Source: Halostella limicola (GTDB lineage: Archaea; Halobacteriota; Halobacteria; Halobacteriales; Natronoarchaeaceae). From it: a stretch of 64,000 nucleotides of DNA. A model generated the notes under the pieces. That model saw nothing but the letters and a program-made list of their open reading frames with translations, did no database searches and had not been told where the DNA came from. The position numbers were made by a program, and so were the translations under genes. This document shows, piece after piece, positions 8,912 through 18,620 of the stretch (the first letter of the stretch is position 1; each line of letters opens with the position of its first letter). The stretch is taken from assembly GCF_003675875.1 (NCBI RefSeq), contig NZ_RCDI01000002.1, forward strand, positions 622,786-686,785, in the 5' to 3' direction.

Positions 8912-10215
8912 AGGGGGTCGTCCTCGGCGGCACGAGCTCCGGCGTCGGCAAGACCGTCGCGACGCTCGCGGTGGTGCGCTCGCTCCAGCGCGAGGGGTAC
9001 GAGGTACAGCCGGCCAAGGCAGGGCCGGACTTCATCGACCCGAGCCACCACGAGGCCGTCGCGGACCGCCCCTCGCGGACGCTCGACCTGTGGCTGGAGG
9101 GCGAGGACGGTCTCAAACGGAACTACCACCGCGGCGAGGGCGACGTGGCCATCGTCGAGGGCGTGATGGGCCTGTACGACGGCGACGGCTCCAGCACAGC
9201 GATGGTGGCCGAGGCGCTCGACCTCCCCGTGGTCCTCGTCGCCGACGCGAAAGCCGGGATGGAGAGCGTCGCCGCCACGGCGCTGGGGTTCCGGGAGTAC
9301 GCCGACCGGATCGGCCGGGACATCGAGGTCGCCGGCGTCCTCGTCCAGCGCGCCCACGGCGGCCGCCACGAGCAGGGCATCCGCGACGCCCTGCCCGACG
9401 AGCTGGAGTACCTCGGTCGCATCCCGCCGAACGGCGACCTCGAGATCCCGGACCGCCACCTCGGCCTGCACATGGGCAGCGAGGCGGCGCTCCCCGAGGA
9501 CGCGCTGGACGCCGCGGCCGAGCACGTCCGGACGGAGCGGCTGGTCGACCTCGCCGCGGAACCGCCGCGGCCGGCCGGGAGCCTGCGGGAACGCCGCGCT
9601 CGCGAGAAGACCGTCGCCGTCGCGCGGGACGCGGCGTTCTGCTTCTACTACCCGGCGACGATGGAGCGCCTGCGGGAGCGCGCGACGGTGGAGACGTTCG
9701 CGCCGACGGCGGGCGACGACCTGCCCGACTGCGACGGGGTGTACCTCCCCGGCGGCTACCCAGAACTCCACGCCGCGGACCTCGCGGCGAGTCCCGCGCT
9801 CGACTCGCTCGCCGACCGGGCCGCAGAGGGCCTCCCCGTCCTCGGCGAGTGCGGCGGCCTGATGGCGCTGACGCGCTCGCTCGAACCCGCGGACGACGAC
9901 GCCGAACGCCGCGAGATGGCCGGCGTCCTCCCCGCCGACGTGACGATGCACGACCGCTATCAGGCGCTCGACCACGTCGAACTCGAAGCGACCGGGGACG
10001 CGCTCACCGCCGACACCGGCGGGACGCTGCGGGGCCACGAGTTCCACTACTCCAGCGCCGACGTGGACCGGGACGCCCGCTTCGCGTTCGACGTGGTGCG
10101 CGGCGACGGCATCGACGGCGAGCGCGACGGCCTCACGGAGTACCGGACGCTGGGTACGTACGCGCACGTCCACCCCGAGAGCGGGGCGTTCGACGCGTTC
10201 GTGGCGCACCTGTAA
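8908..10215 (+). CDS. cbiA: Cobyrinate a,c-diamide synthase CbiA (CobB)
   Basis: Glutamine-dependent amidase acting on the a and c carboxylates of cobyrinic acid with ATP. 435 aa in two domains: an N-terminal dethiobiotin-synthetase-like ATPase with P-loop GTSSGVGKTV at residues 7-16 and AGPDFIDPSHH, and a C-terminal class I glutamine amidotransferase domain with nucleophile Cys315 in GECGGLMAL. His in RGHEFHYS and the C-terminal AHVHP also fit. GTG start overlaps the cbiZ stop (GTGA). A 23-base gap separates it from cobA, one of the few real gaps in the block. Confidence 0.93.
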   Translation: MKGVVLGGTSSGVGKTVATLAVVRSLQREGYEVQPAKAGPDFIDPSHHEAVADRPSRTLDLWLEGEDGLKRNYHRGEGDVAIVEGVMGLYDGDGSSTAMVAEALDLPVVLVADAKAGMESVAATALGFREYADRIGRDIEVAGVLVQRAHGGRHEQGIRDALPDELEYLGRIPPNGDLEIPDRHLGLHMGSEAALPEDALDAAAEHVRTERLVDLAAEPPRPAGSLRERRAREKTVAVARDAAFCFYYPATMERLRERATVETFAPTAGDDLPDCDGVYLPGGYPELHAADLAASPALDSLADRAAEGLPVLGECGGLMALTRSLEPADDDAERREMAGVLPADVTMHDRYQALDHVELEATGDALTADTGGTLRGHEFHYSSADVDRDARFAFDVVRGDGIDGERDGLTEYRTLGTYAHVHPESGAFDAFVAHL

Positions 10216-10238
10216 CCGATGACCACCCGATCCCACTC

Positions 10239-10859
10239 ATGACAGACGACACCGCATCCGACGGACTGCGCGCACAGGCTATCGACCCCGCCGACCCCGA
10301 CGAGTTCGGCCTCGTTCAGGTGTGGTGGGGCGACGGCAAGGGCAAGACGACCGCCGCGATGGGCATGGGCTTTCGCGCGGCCGGCCACGGCTACCGCGTC
10401 CACATGCTCCAGTTCATGAAAGGCGGCGCGGGCAGCGTCGAGGACGTCCGCGGCGAGTACAACGCGATCGACGCCTTCCCGCGGTACTCCTACGAGAACA
10501 GCGGCCACTACGGCTGGCACGGCTTTCACGACGGGAGCGAGGACGACGAGCACGCGGCCCGCGCGCGAGGCGGCGTCGCCCGGGCGCGGGAGTTGCTCGA
10601 CGACCCCGAAATCGACGGCGAGCGCGTCCACATGCTGATCCTCGACGAGATACTGTACGCCGCGAACCGCGGGCTGGTCGACCCCGAGGACGTGGTGGAC
10701 CTCGTCGAGTCGAAGCCGGACGACCTCGAACTCGTGCTGACGGGCGGGCACGAGCGCCCGGAGTACGTCGTCGACGCGGCGGACCTGGTCACCGAGGTGC
10801 GAAAGGAGAAACACCCCATCGACGCGGGTCAGGGCGCGCGGAAGGGCACGGAGTACTGA
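10239..10859 (+). CDS. cobA: Corrinoid adenosyltransferase CobA/CobO (BtuR family)
   Basis: Transfers the adenosyl group of ATP to the Co(I) corrinoid. 206 aa, RecA-like fold. The P-loop [14 protein letters not shown] lies at residues 29-42, HMLQFMKGG follows, and [17 protein letters not shown] carries the Walker B-like acidic pair. C-terminal [16 protein letters not shown] is typical of the family. The start ATG 10239 gives the usual length; the frame is open far upstream inside cbiA but without family similarity. Its stop overlaps the cbiP ATG (TGATG). Confidence 0.92.
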   Translation: MTDDTASDGLRAQAIDPADPDEFGLVQVWWGDGKGKTTAAMGMGFRAAGHGYRVHMLQFMKGGAGSVEDVRGEYNAIDAFPRYSYENSGHYGWHGFHDGSEDDEHAARARGGVARARELLDDPEIDGERVHMLILDEILYAANRGLVDPEDVVDLVESKPDDLELVLTGGHERPEYVVDAADLVTEVRKEKHPIDAGQGARKGTEY

Positions 10860-12409
10860 TGGCCGAGGACGCCGTCTCCGCGGGCGACCCCGACGCCCGG
10901 ACGGTCCTCGTCGCCGGCACCGCCAGCCACGTCGGCAAGAGCACCGTCGCGGCCGGCCTCTGTCGCCTGCTCGCGCGCCACGGCGTCGACGTCGCGCCGT
11001 TCAAGGGCCAGAACATGAGCAACAACGCGCAGGCGGTGCCGAAGGCGGGCGAGACGGACGCCGATGCCTTCGGCGAGATCGGCGTCTCGCAGTATGTCCA
11101 GGCCCGCGCCGCCGGTGTGCCCGCGACGACCGACCACAACCCCGTCCTGCTGAAACCCCGCGGCGAGGGCGAGAGCCAGCTCGTGATCCAGGGCGAACCC
11201 GTCGGCCACTACGAGGCAGACTCGTACTACGAGGAGCACTGGGACGACGCCCGCGCAGCGGCGGTCGAGTCCCACCGACGGCTGGCCCGCGACCACGACG
11301 TGGTCGTCGCGGAGGGGGCCGGCTCCGTCGCCGAGATAAACCTGCACGACCGCGACCTGGCGAACGTCGAGGCGGCGCGGTTCGCGGACTCCGACGTGGT
11401 GCTCGTCGCGGACATCGAGCGCGGCGGCGTCTTCGCCAGCCTCGTCGGGTCGCTCGAACTGATGCCCGACGACGTTCGCGAGCGGGTGGTCGGCTGCGTC
11501 ATCACCAAGTTCCGCGGCGACGAATCCCTGCTCGAACCCGGCATCGCGGAGTTCGAGGAGCGGGCGGGCGTCCCCGTGCTCGGGGTGCTGCCGTACGACG
11601 ACCCCGGTTTCCCGGCGGAGGACAGCGTCTCGCTGCCCGCGGTGGGTGAGCGAGAGGTACGGGGCGCGGACGACGGCGTCCCCGACGCGGACGCCGTGAC
11701 GGTCGCCGTCCCGCGTACGCCGCGCATCTCGAACTTCACGGACTTCGAGCCGCTGGCGCGTGAACCGGGCGTGCGCGTGGCCTACGTCCCGCCGGAGACG
11801 GATCTGGCCGACGCCGACGCGGTCGTCCTCCCGGGTACGAAAAACACCGTCGACGACCTGCTCGAACTCCGGGAGGCGGGCTTTGGCGAGGCACTCGCCG
11901 CCTTCGACGGCCCAGTGGTCGGCCTCTGCGGCGGCTACCAGATGCTCGGCGAGCGGATCACGAACGCGAGCGTCGAGAGCGCGGATCCGCGCTTCGAGGC
12001 GACGGAGGAACGCGACGCCGTCGAGGGGTTCGGTCTGCTCCCCGTCGAGACCGAGTTCTCCGCGGACAAGCACGTGACGCGGACGACCCGCCGCCTCGAC
12101 GGCGCGGGACCGCTGGCGGGGGCCGACGGCGAGGTGTCCGGCTACGAGATCCACATGGGCGAGACGACGGCAACGGGTGAGGTGATGCGGCCGTTCGACG
12201 GCCGCGGCGCCACGACGAGCGACGCGCTCGGGACGTACCTCCACGGGCTCTTCGAGAACGACGTCGCGCGCGAGGCGTTTCTGGAGACGCTGTTCGACGG
12301 CGAGCGACCGGCGGCGGGGAAGCGTCGGTCGCCGTACGAGGCCGCTGCCGACCTGATCGAGTCGAACGCGGACCTCCATCGGCTCGGGGTCGAAACCGCA
12401 TTCGAGTGA
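10859..12409 (+). CDS. cbiP: Cobyric acid synthase CbiP (CobQ)
   Basis: Amidates the four remaining corrin-ring carboxylates (b, d, e, g) using glutamine and ATP. 516 aa. N-terminal ATPase domain: [10 protein letters not shown] at residues 20-29, [10 protein letters not shown], and [12 protein letters not shown]. The C-terminal glutamine amidotransferase domain has Cys357 in [13 protein letters not shown] and the His of [10 protein letters not shown]. It is the last gene of the cobalamin block; a gap of more than 400 bases with a new promoter follows. Length and both active sites look intact. Confidence 0.94.
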   Translation: MAEDAVSAGDPDARTVLVAGTASHVGKSTVAAGLCRLLARHGVDVAPFKGQNMSNNAQAVPKAGETDADAFGEIGVSQYVQARAAGVPATTDHNPVLLKPRGEGESQLVIQGEPVGHYEADSYYEEHWDDARAAAVESHRRLARDHDVVVAEGAGSVAEINLHDRDLANVEAARFADSDVVLVADIERGGVFASLVGSLELMPDDVRERVVGCVITKFRGDESLLEPGIAEFEERAGVPVLGVLPYDDPGFPAEDSVSLPAVGEREVRGADDGVPDADAVTVAVPRTPRISNFTDFEPLAREPGVRVAYVPPETDLADADAVVLPGTKNTVDDLLELREAGFGEALAAFDGPVVGLCGGYQMLGERITNASVESADPRFEATEERDAVEGFGLLPVETEFSADKHVTRTTRRLDGAGPLAGADGEVSGYEIHMGETTATGEVMRPFDGRGATTSDALGTYLHGLFENDVAREAFLETLFDGERPAAGKRRSPYEAAADLIESNADLHRLGVETAFE

Positions 12410-12846
12410 TCCGCGGCCGACCACGGCGGGAGCGATCGACCGCGCAACCCCGAGGGCTCGATGCGTCGCAGCCGAATCGACGGGGCGACAGGTCACCGAC
12501 TCGGACGATAACCGCGTATCGCGTTATTCGATAACAAGCGTGACGTTTCTTGCCGCCGTCTAGCCAAAAGTATTACATCATCGTACTGTTAACTGGAAGT
12601 GTGGTCGTCGCCGCCACGTCGTCTCGCCACACTGCAAGACTGGCGACAACCACGCCAACGGGGGTCGCGGGCACCGCTTTCCGCCGTGCCTGACCCTCGT
12701 TCCCTCACCCCACCCCCACGTGCGACGGGAACTCCCCGTTTCACGCTCCGTTTCCCCCTTTCCCCCTTTCGCGACGTCGACTACCGGCGAGTCCGACCGC
12801 TACGGAGGGAAAATTTTATCACGAGTAGCATCTGTAAGAATCGGCA
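12410..12846 (+). promoter_or_regulatory. 437-base intergenic region with promoter of the minD-like gene and an inverted repeat
   Basis: No coding potential is evident. A TATA-like box (AAATTTTAT, about 12811-12819) sits about 30 bases before the ATG at 12847, which would give a nearly leaderless transcript. Further upstream, a perfect inverted repeat GTTAT-TCG-ATAAC lies at 12523-12535, preceded by a looser copy (ATAACCGCG about 12508), so a protein-binding site or the end of the cobalamin transcript is possible. No run of T typical of a strong terminator is seen right after cbiP. Confidence 0.45.
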
Positions 12847-13620
12847 ATGGTCGAGGCGTTCGCCGTGGCGAGCGGCAAGGGTGGGACCGGCAAGACGACG
12901 AGCACGCTCGCGCTCGGCATGGCGCTCGCCGACGAGCACGAGGTGACGGTGGTCGACGCCGACACCGGTCTGGCGAACCTCCTCTTCCACGCCGGGCTGG
13001 CGGACGTCGACGTGACGCTGCACGACCTCCTCATCGAGGGGGCGGACGTCGCCGTCGCCGACGCCACTTACGAGCGCTTCGGCATGTCCGTCGTCCCCTG
13101 TGGCACGAACCTCGCGGACTTCGAGGCGGCCGACCCCGACCGCCTCCGCGACGTGGTGGCGACGCTGGCAGCCGACGCCGACGTCCTCCTGCTCGACTCG
13201 CCCGCCGCGCTGGGGAGCAAGAGCGCAGTTCTCCCGATCGTGCTCGCCGACCGCGTCGTCACCGTCCTCCAGCCGACGATCCCGGCGCTGTCGGACGCGC
13301 TGAAAGTCGGCGAGTACGCCCGCTCGTACGGGACCGAGAGCGCGGGCGTCCTCTTCAATAAGGTTCGGGACGAGGAGGCCGTCGACCGCATCGCCGACCG
13401 GACCGAGGAGTACTTCGACGGCCCGACGCTGGCGACGGTGCCCGACAGCGACGCCGTCCGCGACGCCCGCGACGCCGGCGAACCCCTGCTGGCCCACGCG
13501 CCAGACTCGCCGGCCGCCGCGGCGTATCGGGAGGCGGCCGAGACGCTGACCGTCGACGGCGGCGACTCCGGGGCCGTCGCGGACCGGTTTCGAAGCGCCG
13601 TCGTCCCGGACCGCCCATGA
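12847..13620 (+). CDS. MinD/ParA-family ATPase
   Basis: 257-aa deviant-Walker ATPase. SGKGGTGKTTSTLALG (Lys11 plus the P-loop Lys16) and VDADTGLANL match MinD/SIMIBI proteins; LLLDSPAALG is the Walker B region. Unlike bacterial MinD I do not see a clear C-terminal amphipathic membrane helix. Haloarchaea carry several MinD paralogues, with roles in positioning of surface structures rather than only division, so the job of this one is open. Its stop overlaps the start of the next gene by four bases, and the two probably form a bicistron. Confidence 0.85.
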   Translation: MVEAFAVASGKGGTGKTTSTLALGMALADEHEVTVVDADTGLANLLFHAGLADVDVTLHDLLIEGADVAVADATYERFGMSVVPCGTNLADFEAADPDRLRDVVATLAADADVLLLDSPAALGSKSAVLPIVLADRVVTVLQPTIPALSDALKVGEYARSYGTESAGVLFNKVRDEEAVDRIADRTEEYFDGPTLATVPDSDAVRDARDAGEPLLAHAPDSPAAAAYREAAETLTVDGGDSGAVADRFRSAVVPDRP

Positions 13621-14243
13621 AGCTCCCGCGCGGCCGACTCCTGCGTTCGCGCGTGGTGTCCGACCCGGCCACCGCGCTGTCGACGGCGCTCGAGCGCGAA
13701 CTGACGGGGTACGTCCTCTTCGAACCGCGGGACGCGCTCCTGTTCGACGCCGACGGGCGCGGCGTCGTCACCTTCGCGGACGGTGTCCCCGTGCTCGCGT
13801 ACCACACCGGCACCGACGCGGGCGGTGCGGCGGCGCTCGCCGACCTCGCTGTGCCCGGCCCGTACAGCGTCGACGTCTTCGAACTCGACGCGGCGGCGCT
13901 CGCCGAGGTCCACGAGACGCCCGAGCTACGGGTGTCGCCGGGCTTGCCCGCGGAGCGTCTCGCCGGCGACCCCGCGCTCGCGGACCGGACGCGGGAGGCC
14001 GCGCCCGCGGAGCGCCTGGCTGCCGACGGCTCCACGGCGGACGCCAATACGGTCGCCGCGTTCCTCGCGGACGAGTCGAAGATAGAAGCGATCAGAGAGC
14101 AGGCGCGAGCGGAGGCGCGCGACCGCGCCGAGGAGTGGGGGCTCGCGAGCGAACTCGAAGACTCACCGCGACCGGTAGCCGACGCCGGCCACGACCAGGG
14201 CGGCGACGAGCGCGCCGGCGAGAACGACCGTCAGCGGCACTGA
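13617..14243 (+). CDS. Uncharacterised partner of the MinD-like ATPase
   Basis: 208-aa protein I do not recognise. It starts by ATGA overlap with the ATPase gene. About residues 1-130 look like a compact domain with alternating hydrophobic strands (YVLFEPRDALLFDADGRG, FADGVPVLAYHTG). After it comes an Ala/Arg/Glu-rich helical stretch (REQARAEARDRAEEW) and a charged tail. No membrane segment and no catalytic motif. The last 81 bases overlap the 3' end of the convergent surface-protein gene. Translational coupling suggests it modulates or docks the ATPase; this is inference. Confidence 0.7.
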   Translation: MKLPRGRLLRSRVVSDPATALSTALERELTGYVLFEPRDALLFDADGRGVVTFADGVPVLAYHTGTDAGGAAALADLAVPGPYSVDVFELDAAALAEVHETPELRVSPGLPAERLAGDPALADRTREAAPAERLAADGSTADANTVAAFLADESKIEAIREQARAEARDRAEEWGLASELEDSPRPVADAGHDQGGDERAGENDRQRH

Positions 14244-15776
14244 CCCCGGTGCGGAGACGCCGCCGTCACCGGATCCGCCGCCATCGCCTTCGACGCGGAT
14301 CTCGGTCGTCGCATCGCCGACTTCGACGGTGTAGGTCCCCGGCGACTCGACCGACTGGGTGAACGTCACCGTCCGCGGTTCGTTCGGCGGCACCACGACG
14401 GAGGCCCGGTCGACCGTCTCGTCGAACATCCGCAGCTCGGTCTCGTAGGTCGAGTTAGCCGGGCCCTCGTTGACCAGCGTCGCCCGGACTTCGAACTCCT
14501 CGCCCGGTTCGACCGTGTCGCTCGACAGCGAGAGCTCCTGGGTCCGGACGTCGGGCTGTAACACCGCGACCGCGAGCGGGCCCATGCCGGTGGCGTTCGT
14601 CGACCGGATCACGTGGTCGCCGCTGCCGCGCCGCGTCAGGTGGCTGACGCGGTGCCACTCGCCGTCCCTGTACTGGAACAGGGCGACGTTCTCGGAGCGA
14701 ATGCCGCGGTCGGCGAGCTCCGCGTCGTCGAGCGAGACGAAGTACTGGACGCGGTCCGGCGACTCGTCGAACTGCGGGCTGGTCGGCTCGACGAACAGCA
14801 GCGGCTCCTCCGGACCGTCCCCGGCGACGGGGCTGTCCGTCGTCGCGCGGAGGTCGATCTGGAACCACGACTGGTTCGCCGGCGGCGCGACGGCGAGTTG
14901 GTCGACGGCGACCCCGCTCGCGTTTTCGGTCGTGAGCGCGGTGTCGAACGTCGCGTTGTCGCCGACGTTGCGCGCCGTCGCGGCGTAGGCGTCGGACCCG
15001 TTGGTCGCCACCTGCGTCGACGTCCCGGTACAGGACCCCGGACGGATCGTGACGGGCTCGGACCTGTCGAGCACGTAGTCCTCGCCGTCGGCGCCCCGGA
15101 GCCGCCAGGTGTCGACGGTCAGCGACGCCCGCAGCGACGCGTGGTGCGCGTCCTCGTTGAACCCGGCGTCGATCGTTATCGCCTCGTAGTCGCCGCGCTC
15201 CAGCCCGCGGAGCGCACCGCCGTCAGTCCGGTTCTCCTCCCAGAACCAGTCGGCGTGGGCCCGCCCGTCCTCGACGGTGAAGTTGTCGTTCCGCGTGTCG
15301 TAGTTGTCGTCCTCGACGACCCACTCGGCGCCGTCCGGGAGGCCCGTCATGGTGACGGAGGCCTGCCCGCCGCCGCGCTCGCTGCCGGCCTCCCCGTGGA
15401 CGAAGACGACGCTACCCCCGTCGTCGCCGTCGTAGAGGAACAGCTGGCTCTCGTCCCAGCGCTGGTACTCGTTGGTCCCCTGGGAGCTGTACAGCCCCGA
15501 GTGGGACCCGTACTGGTAGAAGTCACCGACGGAGTCGTCCCCGTCGCCGAACGCCGCCACTTCGACGCAGTCCCCGTTCTGGCTGACCGCGTACGTGTCG
15601 ACGCCTCCGGTCTCGTTCGGCGGCGCGGCGTCCGGGGCTATTCCGTCCGCCTCCGCCTGCGCCGCCGTCTGCCCGGTCGCGCCCGAGGCCGGCAGCGCGG
15701 CGACCGTACTCCCGAGAACGACCCCGACGAGCGCTATCACCGCAACTCTCTGATACACGTCTCTAGATCCCCCCAT
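14163..15776 (-). CDS. Secreted cell-surface protein with signal peptide and C-terminal membrane anchor
   Basis: About 537 aa from the ATG at 15776 (MGGSRD); an in-frame ATG at 15788 is possible. An N-terminal hydrophobic segment (VAVIALVGVVLGSTVAAL) ending near ASGATG looks like a Sec signal peptide. The mature part is acidic and Thr/Asn-rich with many N-glycosylation sequons. At about residues 435-510 a CARDB-like beta-sandwich can be recognised (LSLSSDTVEPGEEFEVRATL, then a GTYTVEVGD strand). A Gly/Asp linker precedes a final membrane helix ([18 protein letters not shown]) and an Arg end. Probably an S-layer-associated glycoprotein; ligand unknown. Confidence 0.8.
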   Translation of the reverse strand: MGGSRDVYQRVAVIALVGVVLGSTVAALPASGATGQTAAQAEADGIAPDAAPPNETGGVDTYAVSQNGDCVEVAAFGDGDDSVGDFYQYGSHSGLYSSQGTNEYQRWDESQLFLYDGDDGGSVVFVHGEAGSERGGGQASVTMTGLPDGAEWVVEDDNYDTRNDNFTVEDGRAHADWFWEENRTDGGALRGLERGDYEAITIDAGFNEDAHHASLRASLTVDTWRLRGADGEDYVLDRSEPVTIRPGSCTGTSTQVATNGSDAYAATARNVGDNATFDTALTTENASGVAVDQLAVAPPANQSWFQIDLRATTDSPVAGDGPEEPLLFVEPTSPQFDESPDRVQYFVSLDDAELADRGIRSENVALFQYRDGEWHRVSHLTRRGSGDHVIRSTNATGMGPLAVAVLQPDVRTQELSLSSDTVEPGEEFEVRATLVNEGPANSTYETELRMFDETVDRASVVVPPNEPRTVTFTQSVESPGTYTVEVGDATTEIRVEGDGGGSGDGGVSAPGSVPLTVVLAGALVAALVVAGVGYRSR

Positions 15777-15962
15777 CGTCTTTCTCACTGAGCCCTCTCA
15801 ACGTCATCCGTTTTGAAGTCTCGGTCGAGTGGTGTGTTAACTATTCACAGTAGTTGGCGGCTAATGAAACTCGGAGATCGACGGACTGACCGGCCGTTTC
15901 GCTGCTTCGGCGAGTTTCGTCGCCCCGCCGGGGTGTCCGACAGGGCCGTCGCGAGGCCCTCG

Positions 15963-17057
15963 CTACAGCGGGAACTCCCCGCTGGCGATGCTGTCGGCGA
16001 TCATCGCCATATAGTCGACGTACGGCTCCCAGTCGGACTCCAGCCCCGCTTCGATCTGATGCCGGTGGAGATCCTCCCACACCGTCGCGAGCATGAACGC
16101 CGCGAGCGCCCGGTAGAACCGATCGTTCTCGAAGGCGACCCCCGTCGCCTCCTCGTAGCGGGCGACGAGTTCCCGGCGACTGGGGCTGCCGGGACGATTA
16201 GTGAACGGCGCGAGCCCCCGTTCGTTGGTCTCCTCCAGGTCCCGCAGGACGTCGTCGTTCGAATACCGCGCGCGAAGCTCGTCGAGCGGCGGCGTCGGGT
16301 CGCCGTCGTCCCGCCAGCGGAGCAGGAGGTAGCCGAGTTCGGTCAGCGGGTCGCCGAGAAACGCCGTCTCCCAGTCCAGAACGCCCGCGATCACCGGACG
16401 GTCCGCGTCGGCGAACAGGACGTTGCTCGGCCTGTAGTCCCCGTGAACGAGGGCCATCTCCGAGTCCGACGGGGCGTTTCGCTCCAGCCAGTCAGCGACG
16501 CTCCGCAGCCTCGGGGGGTCGCGTCCGGTCACCGCCGTCGCCGCGTCGAGTCGGGCAGTGACGCGTTCGACCTGCTCCCGCGCGGTCTCTTGCTCGCAGA
16601 CGGCCGCGAACGGCTCCGTGTCGACCGAGTGGAGGTCGGCGAGGGTCTCTATCAGCAGGGACGCCACTCTCTCGCGCGCCGCGGGGGTCCGGAACCGCTC
16701 GGGCAGCGGGGAGCCGAGCGGGACCGACTCGCCGTCGAGATGCGTCATCACCAGGAACGGGTCGCCGAGAACTGACTCGTCGTCGCAGATCAGCACCGGC
16801 TCCGGAGCGTCGACCGCGGTGTCCCGGAGCCGCCGCAGCACCTCGTACTCCTCCCGCAGGTCGTTGAACGACTCCGTGCGTCGCAGCTTGTTCGGCCGCC
16901 GGAGCACGTACGCTCGCCCGCCGTCCTCGGTCGAGATCGCGACCGACAGGTTGAGCCCGTCGTGGAGGCCCTCCGCGTCGGCGACGGTCGCCTCGAGCTC
17001 CCGCGAGAGATACGACCGGAACGCGGCCGTATCGACGTCCGTCTCGGGATCGGTCAT
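15963..17057 (-). CDS. Aminoglycoside-phosphotransferase-fold kinase
   Basis: 364-aa member of the APH/choline-kinase-like superfamily. Brenner-type motif LVHGDYRPSNVLF (catalytic Asp) and GVLDWETAFLGDPLTELGY (metal-binding Asp) are intact, and an N-terminal lobe with YVLRRPNK gives the ATP-contact Lys. Family relatives in haloarchaea are usually annotated only as phosphotransferases; many are related to the kinase domain fused to acyl-CoA dehydrogenases, so a hydroxyacyl or small-alcohol substrate is possible. It is monocistronic and divergent from the SDR gene, sharing an 83-base spacer containing AT-rich promoter sequence. Confidence 0.82.
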   Translation of the reverse strand: MTDPETDVDTAAFRSYLSRELEATVADAEGLHDGLNLSVAISTEDGGRAYVLRRPNKLRRTESFNDLREEYEVLRRLRDTAVDAPEPVLICDDESVLGDPFLVMTHLDGESVPLGSPLPERFRTPAARERVASLLIETLADLHSVDTEPFAAVCEQETAREQVERVTARLDAATAVTGRDPPRLRSVADWLERNAPSDSEMALVHGDYRPSNVLFADADRPVIAGVLDWETAFLGDPLTELGYLLLRWRDDGDPTPPLDELRARYSNDDVLRDLEETNERGLAPFTNRPGSPSRRELVARYEEATGVAFENDRFYRALAAFMLATVWEDLHRHQIEAGLESDWEPYVDYMAMIADSIASGEFPL

Positions 17058-17140
17058 ACCCCCTCGTAAACCGCATTTTCATAAAAAGTGCCAGTATTCG
17101 TCCGGAATTATTATTTCGCTCGTCTTTCCACGGGGCTGCT

Positions 17141-17839
17141 ATGGAGGAAGCAGACGACGTCGCGGTCGTGACGGGCGCGTCGTCCGGCATCGGCGAGGCG
17201 ACTGCCAGAGCGCTGGGCCGCGAAGGCTACGCCGTCGCGCTGGTGGCCCGCCGCGAGGACCGACTGGAGGCGATCGCCGAGGAGATCGCGACGAGAACGC
17301 TCGTCGTCCCGACGGACGTCACCGACGAGACCGCGGTGGCCGCCATGGTCGAGACGGTCCGCGAGGAACTCGGCGGCGTCGACGTCCTCGTGAACAACGC
17401 CGGCATCGCCCGCGGCGGACCGGTTGGCGAGGCCGACCTGACCGAGATGCGGCGGACGGTCCGGGTCAATCTCGAGGGGGTCATGAACGTGACCCACGCC
17501 GCGCTGCCGGAGATACTCGAATCGGGCGGCGGCGACATCGTCACCGTCTCGTCGATGAGCGCCCGCTTCCCACAGGAGGGCGGAAGCGCGTACAGCGCGT
17601 CGAAGTTCGGCGTCAACGGGTTCTGCCGCTCGCTCCGGAAGGAACTGTCGGACGAGCAGGTCCGGGTGACGATCGTGATGCCGGGGCCGGTCGTCACCGA
17701 ACTGAACGACTGGGAACACTGGGACGGCCGGCCGATGGCTCCCACCGACGTCGCGGAGAGCATCGTGTTCGCCGTCTCCCGGCCCGACCACGTGGAAATC
17801 CCCGATATCACTGTCAACACGACCGACAAGCTCGACTAG
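17141..17839 (+). CDS. Short-chain dehydrogenase/reductase
   Basis: 232-aa classical SDR. The nucleotide-binding motif VTGASSGIGEA is at residues 10-20, the structural NNAGIARGG follows near residue 86, the catalytic Ser is in TVSSMSA and the Tyr-x3-Lys is YSASKFG. An Arg-rich turn (VARREDR) after beta-2 suggests NADP(H) preference. Substrate is not predictable. It is divergent from the kinase gene upstream; a TATA-like ATTATTATTT lies about 35 bases before the ATG. Confidence 0.9.
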   Translation: MEEADDVAVVTGASSGIGEATARALGREGYAVALVARREDRLEAIAEEIATRTLVVPTDVTDETAVAAMVETVREELGGVDVLVNNAGIARGGPVGEADLTEMRRTVRVNLEGVMNVTHAALPEILESGGGDIVTVSSMSARFPQEGGSAYSASKFGVNGFCRSLRKELSDEQVRVTIVMPGPVVTELNDWEHWDGRPMAPTDVAESIVFAVSRPDHVEIPDITVNTTDKLD

Positions 17840-17972
17840 ACCGCGGAAACCGCGGTCATGCGAAGTCGTCCTCGGCGACCGACTCGTTGCGCCGGACGCA
17901 ATTCTCGGCAGTTGGCGCCTGCAGTGTGGGCGTGAGCGGCGAAGCTGCGGGTCCGGACCGCCGCGGGTCCGA

Positions 17973-18341
17973 CTACGGTTTCTCGCTGGAGTGCTCGAAC
18001 ACCGTCTCCCGCAACGACTCCGCAGCCGGTTCGACGCTCACGACCCGGCCGTAGAACGCCTCTGTCTCCGGGAAGTGGTAGACGATGGCGTCGTCCAGCC
18101 AGTACGTGAGCGCGTTGAACCCGCCCGCGTCGAGGAACTCCTCAAGCCGGTCCTTTCCGAGCATCAGGACGATCATCTCCTGCCGTATCTCGTCGAGGTC
18201 GTCCGTGGTGTACTCCTCCTGTAAGTCCGGCCGAACGTAACGGGAAACGTAGCCGGTTTTGTCGTACTCGGCGGCGACCCGGAGGTCGTCGCCGACGTCC
18301 TCGACCAGGTCGGTGATCCAGTCCGGATCCTCCCCGCTCAT
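17973..18341 (-). CDS. Small conserved haloarchaeal protein, unknown function
   Basis: 122-aa acidic soluble protein starting at ATG 18341 (MSGEDPDW), directly preceded by a purine-rich GGGAGGGAGGG that may act as a ribosome site. An in-frame ATG at 18416 would add 25 poorly conserved-looking residues. The middle (DLDEIRQEMIVLMLGKDRLEEFLDAGG) is clearly helical and amphipathic, followed by a strand-like C-terminal half. I recognise no catalytic motif; it resembles small haloarchaeal sensor-associated proteins of unknown function. Confidence 0.6.
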   Translation of the reverse strand: MSGEDPDWITDLVEDVGDDLRVAAEYDKTGYVSRYVRPDLQEEYTTDDLDEIRQEMIVLMLGKDRLEEFLDAGGFNALTYWLDDAIVYHFPETEAFYGRVVSVEPAAESLRETVFEHSSEKP

Positions 18342-18620
18342 CCCTCCCTCCCGTTCGTTGTGCGTCTGTCTGACCTGTCTCTCATCCGTCCCCCTCCAAT
18401 GTTCGGCACGTTTCACGGCGAAACGTATAAGGACTTTCTGGGAGCGTTGACACGTTTCCGGGTCGGCAACGGGCAGTCGGAAGCGGGACGCACCGCCATC
18501 GGGAACACGACTCGCGTGGGTGGGGCACGTCCCGTGGTCAGGGGACGTGACCGCGATCGCTAGCGGACGGGTCGAAGGACCGGAATACGGCGGCCGGTGT
18601 CGATCGGAAGAACGTCGCGA

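Noticed and set aside
8722-12496. Long minus-strand open frames (over 500 codons) opposite cbiA, cobA and cbiP.
   Set aside because: They are mirror images of GC-rich codon use in the cobalamin genes; the peptide composition (Arg, Val, Asp repeats) is not protein-like and the plus-strand genes have complete catalytic motifs.
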